Source: Aurantiochytrium sp. KH105 (taxonomy: Eukaryota > Sar > Bigyra > Thraustochytrida > Thraustochytriidae). Taken from it: a stretch of 64,000 nucleotides of DNA. Location: assembly GCA_003116975.1 (NCBI GenBank), contig BGKB01000019.1:558001-622000 (forward strand), in the 5' to 3' direction. Under the pieces are notes generated by a model. The model saw only the letters and a program-made list of their open reading frames with translations, was not told where the DNA came from and did no database searches. The position numbers and the translations under genes were made by a program. How positions within the stretch are numbered: the stretch's first letter is position 1; each line of letters opens with the position of its first letter. This document shows, one piece after another, positions 57,854-64,000 of this stretch.

Positions 57854-59692
57854 AGCGGGCGCGGTGTTCCGCTGCGCTTCGCAACCCCGGCTGAGTCTCA
57901 GCGCCGGCCGCTCGTGGCTTCGCCTTTTGCATCTCCCATCTCCTCTCCTCTCCTCTCATCCCATCGCGTCCCGTCCCGTCTCGTCTCGTGTCGGCGCCGG
58001 GCCAGGCCCCTGCACGCGTGCCCCGCGAACGCGCCCCCGCCTGCATCTGGCGACAGCGCGCGTGCACGTCGCGACGCCCGCCCATACCTGCCTGCCTCGC
58101 GCGGCGCGTCCCAGTCCCCGGCGGGAGCTTCTTCTCCTCCGCTGCTGCTGGTATAAAAAGAGCAAGCGAGCAGTGCGCCGGGACGCGTGAGCCTCGCGTG
58201 CGCGCGGGGACCCCCCGGCGCGCACACCCCGAGAGCCTCAAGACGGCAACGCGTGAGGCCAAGGACTTCGCGTACTACGTTGCAGCAGAGGCAGCAGTCG
58301 ACGCAAAGGGCAGGCCATCGTCGGAGGCAGAGCTGCAGCTGCTTTCGCGTGGCGACCGGCTTTTGCATCTCGCGTCGCGAGCGCGCGGCGAGGAACGCGA
58401 AGTGCACGCAGCAGGGATCAAAAGCGGAGCAGTGAGAAAGAAAGCGCGACGGCGAGGGCGATCAGGAGCGCTAGCATCACCATAATCGTCGTCATGGGAG
58501 CGTGCGTGGAGATAGCAGTCAGCGCAAAGCGTGCTGCAGAAGCATTGTATACAGGCAGACTGCAGCTATTTTTAATGCCTAGGAAAGAACCGTTTGTGCC
58601 GCGAAGCTGGGACCAAATTCGACTGAGAGCGGTCGAGATGGCCGTCCGCCAATGAAGCGATGGCTCCCATGGCCTCGATGATGGATGTCGAAGCCTACTA
58701 GCTATAAGGCCGACCGAGGCACGACCAACAGTCAAATTGAATAGACGGAGTCAGGAGGAAAGGAAAGGACCCTCCAAGTCATGAAGGCAGCTTGACACGA
58801 TGGGATTCTCCTCTCCTCTCCTCTTTTCTTATCGTCCACGTTTACGTCCACGTCCGGACGGTGGCGTTTGGACCGCGCCGCGACCGTTGTGGCGACCGCC
58901 CGTCTGCCCAGCCTGCAGCTGCTGCCGGTTCGTTGCGGGACTATTGGCTGGTCCAAGCACGGCATTTTGGCATGCTGCGCTCGTTCGTTCATTCGTTTGT
59001 GGCGAACAAGACACGGGCGCTGGCGGCGCGAGTTTGGAAAGAAGAGGTGAGGTGACCTGACTCGGCCGGACCCCCGCGGAGATTTCCTCGTCCCCGATGG
59101 ATTTGAGCCCTGCAGCAACAACGACACCAACTACGACACCAACGGCGAACGAGGCCAGGCTCTGGCGGGGAACTTGAAGGCGCGCAAACGCCGCCGCTTG
59201 GACGTTTCTTCTAATCCAGCCATGGCCAACCGCGTCTCGAGCACAAGACCGCGCGTTTTGACGGTGCGATTCGCGCTTCAAAACTGTAGAAGGAAACTTT
59301 CGTTCGAGATGGAATGGAGAGCAGCGACGAACTGCTTCTCCCGGGGAGCCAGAAGAGAGGGCCTGACGATGATACGATCTCAGAGAGCGAGCGTCCACGC
59401 GCTAATCATTTGGATGTTCGTTTTCATTCGGTCCGCCGAGGGGCTAAGCAAGGCAAGGCAAGGCAAAGCCGTTCTCGTTGAGATTTCTTTTGACCGGCGG
59501 CTGCAAGCATGCCTTGCTTGCTGTTGCTGGACGACGTGGGGACGAAACTTGCGCTCGCGGGGTGCTCGCCATGTGATCAGTTGGCCGTTGCCAGAGCCCC
59601 GGCTCCTCCCTCCCTCTCTCCGCTGCCGTCCGCGCAGAGGTAGGTCCTTGATGGGCCTCGATTTATCGCGCGCTGATGGAGCTCCGGGACCT

Positions 59693-59782
59693 CACTCTCT
59701 CTCCGCTACCGCCGCCAGGACTGGCCTCGTCTGCCTCCACTCTCTCTCCGCTACCGCCGCCAGGACTGGCCTCGTCTGCCTC
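59693..59782. repeat. 45-bp perfect tandem duplication
   Basis: Units 59693-59737 and 59738-59782 are identical by eye and contain 'ccgctaccgccgccaggact'. Confidence 0.92.
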
Positions 59783-61172
59783 GCCGCGGCCTTTGCGCCA
59801 TCGCCACGAGCGCCGTAGCGCCGCGCTTCGACTGATCCTGCGCTCGTTCAAACGATCGATCGTTCGATCGATCTTTTGATCGCTTGCTTGTGCATGGGTT
59901 GATCGATCGCTTGCTTGATTTTGCCTGGTTGTGTTGGTTGATTTCGGGGACGACCTGGCTGAAAGACCTGGAAAGAAGCCCCGCAAGGCACGTCAAGAGC
60001 CAGGCGAAAGACTTGAAAGACGCGGCAGGCGCAGAGCCAGCCGGCGCAAGAGAGTGCGAGAGAGTAGGCACGAGTCCGTCAGCTGCCGGCTGATGCTGCA
60101 GTTGCCATGGTTGCAGGCAGCGGTCTCTGCAAGCAAGAGCAACGGTCGCGAGGCATCTCGCATCGCTGCTTGGCGAGGGAGGGAGGGAGGGAGCCTGGAG
60201 GCCGCCGTGTGCATGCGTACGGCAGCGCATCGCGTAGCACACATCGCGTCGGCGGGATGTCAAGGATTTCACTTGCCTTGCCTTTTCGCCTCTTACTTTT
60301 TCTTGAAATCATTCCTTCTCCCAGGCAGGCAAAGCCGGCCGCGCCGCTCGTTGACTGTGCCGAGGCGGGAGGAGGGAGACTGAGGGAGGGAGCTAGAGAG
60401 CCAGGAGGGAGCTAGGGAGCCAGGGAGAGTCTCGTGCGGACGCCTGGACGCGTCTCCGCCCACGAAGCGTGCCGCCACGGCGACGCAGGCGACCGTTGGT
60501 GTCTCGCTCGCTCGCAGTCGCTCGCTTGGCCGCTTGCACTTGCTTTCCTCGGCTCCGGCGCCGCGGCTGTGTGGCCGGCCACTTGCCCAGGCGCCGCCCC
60601 ACCTCCTGTGGGAAGGTAGCTTTGCCTGCCTTCGGTGGGCCAGACCTGTATCCCAACAGCTTCCCCGCAGCCTACTGCTGACGTCCTCTATCTCCCTGTT
60701 GCTGGCCTTTTCAATTTTTTGTTTCGGAAGCAGGTGTGCGCTGCAGTGGCCGCTGCTGCAGCTGCTGCTGCAGGCCTGCCGTTTGTTTCTTCCACCTCTG
60801 CCGGCGACACTACACGCAACCTGCGCTGGCGGTGCATGCGTGAACGAGATTCGCTGCCGATGTTTTCCTCGTTCGGTCTCAGCGCTCGACTGATCGATCG
60901 CCCATCGATCGATCGCATCGTCGACGTAAAAAACGGTTGGCCTCGAGAAGCGCCGGGGGCTTGGCTCGGCTTTTGGCTGCTATGCTATACTTACTTGTCG
61001 CTCTTTGAACATTTGGCTTTTTGTTCCCCTGGCCACTGGCCGCGTGGCTGGCGGCGGTCTTTCACTCTGCAGCTGCCTGGCCTGCGTCCTTGGCGTTCTC
61101 GCGGCCGGTCCAGCGCTTCTCCGCGCCGCCGCTCAGCTTGATGGCCGCAACGGCCGGCCGGCCGGCCCGGAC

Positions 61173-61201
61173 GAGGCGAGGCGAGGCGAGGCGAGGCGAG
61201 C
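61173..61201. repeat. (AGGCG)n microsatellite
   Basis: Five to six gaggc units following a GGCC-rich palindrome cluster. Confidence 0.85.
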
Positions 61202-62171
61202 CCGAATGACGCGGCGGAGGCGCGGCTTTGTGGCCAGGCAGACTGGGAGGGAGGGAGGGAGGTGGGCAGAGGAGGCCGGCCGGCGGTCGACACATGCAGC
61301 TCAGCTGCCGCGAGTTGGGATCGCCCGGGTTTTCTTTTCGCTCCTTGGAATCGAATCGACCTGGCTTGGCGCGGCTTGGCGCGGCGTGGATTGGCGTGGC
61401 TTGGGTGGCGCGCCGCTGCTGCGTCTGCGGCGAGGAAGAAAGGGACTTGAAGGAACTTGGAAGGGAGGGAGGGAGTGAGGAAGGAAGGAAGGAAGGAAGG
61501 GCAAGATGGATACCGCGATGCAGATTGGCGGCAAGGGCGCGCTCAAGAACGGAGAAAGCGGCGGCGGGCTGATATACTGGGGGCTTCTGCGCTCGAGGGC
61601 GCTTCGATCGGAGATCGATCGAGCAGGTTGGTCGAAGAATCGATCGACAGTGACGGATTGAACGGACGAACGATCGAACGGTTCAATTCAAACAAACGCC
61701 ATGACCGCGCGGCAGGCAGCAGCAGAGGGCGTATCAGGCGGGCAGGCGCGGGCGAACAAAAGGCGCTCCCGGAAGACCCCGGAGAGTGAGCTTCGGTCCC
61801 GGGGAGGTGCGGTGCGGAGAGGTCGGGTGAGAAAAGCGAGCAAAGGTGGCCTGACGGCGCAGCGAGCTCGTAGATGACACGAGAGCAGACGCAGGCGAGC
61901 AAACAAGCCTCATTAGCAAGCAAACAGGGGCCTGACGCGATCCGCCGCTGTTCTCCCCTCCTCCCTCCGTCCCCCCAACTCTCGTCTGCATCTGCGGCGG
62001 CGGTGCGGCAGAGGAGAATGAATGCATGAATGAATCCATGCCTAATCACACGCTCGGACCTGTGCTCGCAGTCGGAGGCGGAGCGGGACCTGCCGCTGCC
62101 GCGCACGATGCCAGGACCAGCAGCGATCCGCACCGCATCGGCGGCAGGCTTCATTCACTGTCAAGATGATT

Positions 62172-62211
62172 TGAAATGAAATGAAATGAAATGAAATGAA
62201 ATGAAATGAAA
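62172..62211. repeat. (GAAAT)n pentanucleotide repeat
   Basis: Eight gaaat units. Confidence 0.95.
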
Positions 62212-62268
62212 GACCCGTCGCACTCGAACCGCCAGGGGGTTGGCCAGCGGTGGTGGCTGCAGTTCCTT

Positions 62269-62299
62269 CGATCGATCGATCGATCGATCGATCGATCGT
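62269..62299. repeat. (GATC)n tetranucleotide repeat
   Basis: About seven to eight gatc units; the array is self-complementary. Shorter GATC runs occur near 1-18, 59850-59880 and 60895-60915. Confidence 0.95.
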
Positions 62300-63950
62300 C
62301 CGTCAATCCTTCATTGGGTTGGGAGGGTTTTGGCGGGGCGGCGCGTCTTTCGCCCGCGAGACTTGATCCAGCGAGGGGCGCGTCGGAGGTCTTTCGTGTC
62401 TTTCGGGCGCCCCTCTGGCGTGGCACGCTCTCTCCGCGTGCTGCCCTTGCTTCCTTTCTCTCTCCCTGGGGCCGTGGTGAGGTGAGGCGAGTCCCTCACT
62501 CACTCCCTTCCTCGTTCACTCCCTTTCTCCCTCCCTTCCCTCTCTGGGCCAGCCAGCCTCGCTCGCCCACGCCTATAGGCCTACAGAGAATACCGCGGCC
62601 TGGAAGCTGGGTAGCTTGCGCGTGCCCCCACAGCGAAGGCAGGGCGGCGCCCGTCCCGGCGAAAGAGCCATGCAGCCCGCCCCACACCCGCCCAGGGGCA
62701 AAGAGAGCGAGCCCGTGGTGACTGCGGGCCTGCTGCTCGAGCAGACAACCGACTGCGGGGGCGTTCGCAGGCTCGGGGGGCACGCCGAGAGTGTCTGCCG
62801 GCGCGGTTCCCGACCCCCTTTGCTAATAAAGTATGTAAGCCCATGTCAAGGCAAGGTAGCAAGTAGTAAGGGGAAACAGGGCCCCGGAGGTAGCTGGGGG
62901 GGGGGCGCCGGCGAAGGCGCATTTGGCGCGGGGAATTGCTACATTTGCGCACACGAGAGTTTCACTTGCGCAGGCGCGGCGCAAGTCCGGAACCGGGCGG
63001 GCGCGCGGCGACGTGTGGGGCGGGGCTTTAGCAGGCGCGTCGGAGCAGGGGTACCGCGCTTAGCGTGACTCGCAGCGAGCAGCTTGTGCCGCCACTGCCG
63101 CATGCCGTGCCACCTGAGTTCCTCGCTCACTCTGCCTGCGTGACCGGCCTCGGGCTCGTCTCGATCACGACGACACCTCGAGGCAGCTCCGGCTGTTTGC
63201 AGCGACGGCGACGGCGACGGCGACAGCGACTGCGACTTCAAGGTCGCGAGGCCTACGAGAGACTCGTATCGATGTCGGTGCGATGCGATCGGCCAATTTG
63301 ATGCAATGGAATGCAGCGCAGGGTGCAATGCAGAATGTAATACAATGCCATGCAGTCCAGCGCCCTCCGTCAGGGCGTGATGCCGTCGCCGCGCGCGCAA
63401 GACAAGCCAAGAAAAAGGCTACACAAAACATCATAACACGCGCGGCACGGCCGCCATGAGCCCTCAATTTGAGAAATTGCGCCGATCGAGCGGAGCGGCC
63501 GTGTGACGCACCCAACCAACCTTGGTTTCGCCATCAGTGGCAGGCAGCTGCAGATTGCACATCACATTGTTGACGATGAATGCAATCGCTGTCGCGGGCG
63601 CGGATCTCGATCTTTCCTTTTCTGGGCGCGCGCTCGGCCTTGGAGACCCGCCGGGGAAAGAAAGGAAAGCAAGGAAAGCAAGCGAACTTGAAGTTTGCTT
63701 GGGCCAAGGAGGATCGGGAGGAAGGAGTGACAGGTCGCCGCTCGCTGTCTCGGCTGACTCGGACGCGCGGCACGGAGCCGCGGGCGCAGTCTCCTCGCGG
63801 CACCGGGAACTCGGGTGGATGGATGGCCATTGAATGCAAGTGAGAGCGCGACTGCGTCGTCGCGGAGTCAGGCCATTTCAATTCACCCCGCCCGCGCGAA
63901 CACAGGCAGGCCTCGCCCGCCGCGTTTCGTTTGAGTCTCTCTGCTTGGCT

Positions 63951-64000
63951 AGGCAAGGCAAGGCAAGGCAAGGCAAGGCAAGGCAAGGCAAGGCAAGGCG
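63951..64000. repeat. (GGCAA)n pentanucleotide repeat at the window end
   Basis: Nine or ten aggca/ggcaa units running to the last bases. It does not match a known telomere motif. A smaller array of the same unit is at about 59448-59466. Confidence 0.95.

Larger units (their letters stand above)
57376..64000. other. 6.6-kb gene-poor, low-complexity GC-rich region
   Basis: No gene can be supported across this stretch, in contrast to about one gene per 2.7 kb to the left. Open frames here are short, mostly Arg/Pro/Ala/Ser-rich and lack conserved motifs. The DNA is full of short arrays: GCAC and GGAGA (57792-57853), CTCTC (57936-57955), a 45-bp duplication (59693-59782), AGGCG (61173-61201), GGAAG (61476-61500), GAAAT (62172-62211), GATC (62269-62299) and GGCAA (63951-64000). 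A TATAAAAA box-like element is at 58152. It could be intergenic, near a chromosome end, or hold multi-exon or non-coding RNA genes that cannot be read by eye. Confidence 0.5.

Noticed and set aside
62215-62250. tRNA B-box-like sequence (reverse of 'ctcgaacc')
   Set aside because: No matching A box or cloverleaf arms could be found around it.
63951-64000. GGCAA array as a telomere
   Set aside because: The unit does not match TTAGGG-type repeats, and the same unit occurs internally at about 59448. The window edge is arbitrary.

Overview
The window is eukaryotic nuclear DNA from a GC-rich, gene-dense, intron-poor protist. It encodes a mitochondrial 2-oxoglutarate-dehydrogenase-type lipoyl protein, a SERCA Ca2+ pump, presenilin, RIC-8, an FKBP12, an ERG24/ERG4-family sterol reductase, the splicing factor GPKOW/Spp2, a USP48-like deubiquitinase and the ciliary dynein factor LRRC56. 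There is no plastid or photosynthesis gene. A flagellated heterotroph such as a labyrinthulomycete (thraustochytrid) stramenopile fits best, but the assignment is an inference from gene content and compactness and cannot be proved here. No rRNA, tRNA, CRISPR array or insertion sequence was seen.

Layout. 0-9 kb: a TRAF-type zinc-finger protein (+), a helical-repeat protein of unknown function (-), and a polytopic class-3 (DAG-lipase-like) lipase (+). 9-20 kb: SERCA (+, with a 16-codon first exon that is easily missed), a KCNH/CNG-like K+ channel (-), a stefin-type cystatin (+), and a mitochondrial protein made of two lipoyl domains joined to a KGD4/MRPS36-like E3-adaptor domain (-). 20-32 kb: RIC-8 (+, two exons), GPKOW (-) followed by decayed copies of its own 3' end, an ankyrin protein (+), LRRC56 (-), a sterol reductase (-). 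32-43 kb: a three-exon 148-aa membrane protein (-), a USP48-like protease with duplicated AT-hooks (-), again followed by a decayed copy of its 3' end, and a secreted trypsin-SRCR protein (-). 45-57 kb: a PH domain fused to a probably inactive acyltransferase (+), AMMECR1 (-), FKBP12 (+, two exons), presenilin (+), a 1,925-aa kinase-NACHT-ankyrin protein (+), and a small abundant-looking protein of unknown function (-). From about 57.4 kb to the end no gene can be supported; the DNA is low-complexity and rich in microsatellites, ending inside a GGCAA repeat.

The genes are functionally unrelated housekeeping and signalling loci, as expected for a eukaryotic chromosome; there is no operon. The most interesting candidates are the APH-like-kinase/NACHT/ankyrin protein (an NLR-like STAND sensor), the two-lipoyl/KGD4 fusion (a possible core-less E3-binding subunit of the 2-oxoglutarate dehydrogenase complex), the PH-pseudo-acyltransferase, a presenilin with GLMD in place of GLGD, and the two genes with decayed duplicates of their own 3' ends. 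Three of the four intron-containing genes carry one intron within the first 26 codons. Several long open frames begin only at GTG or TTG; for these the first in-frame ATG, or an inferred upstream exon, is used.
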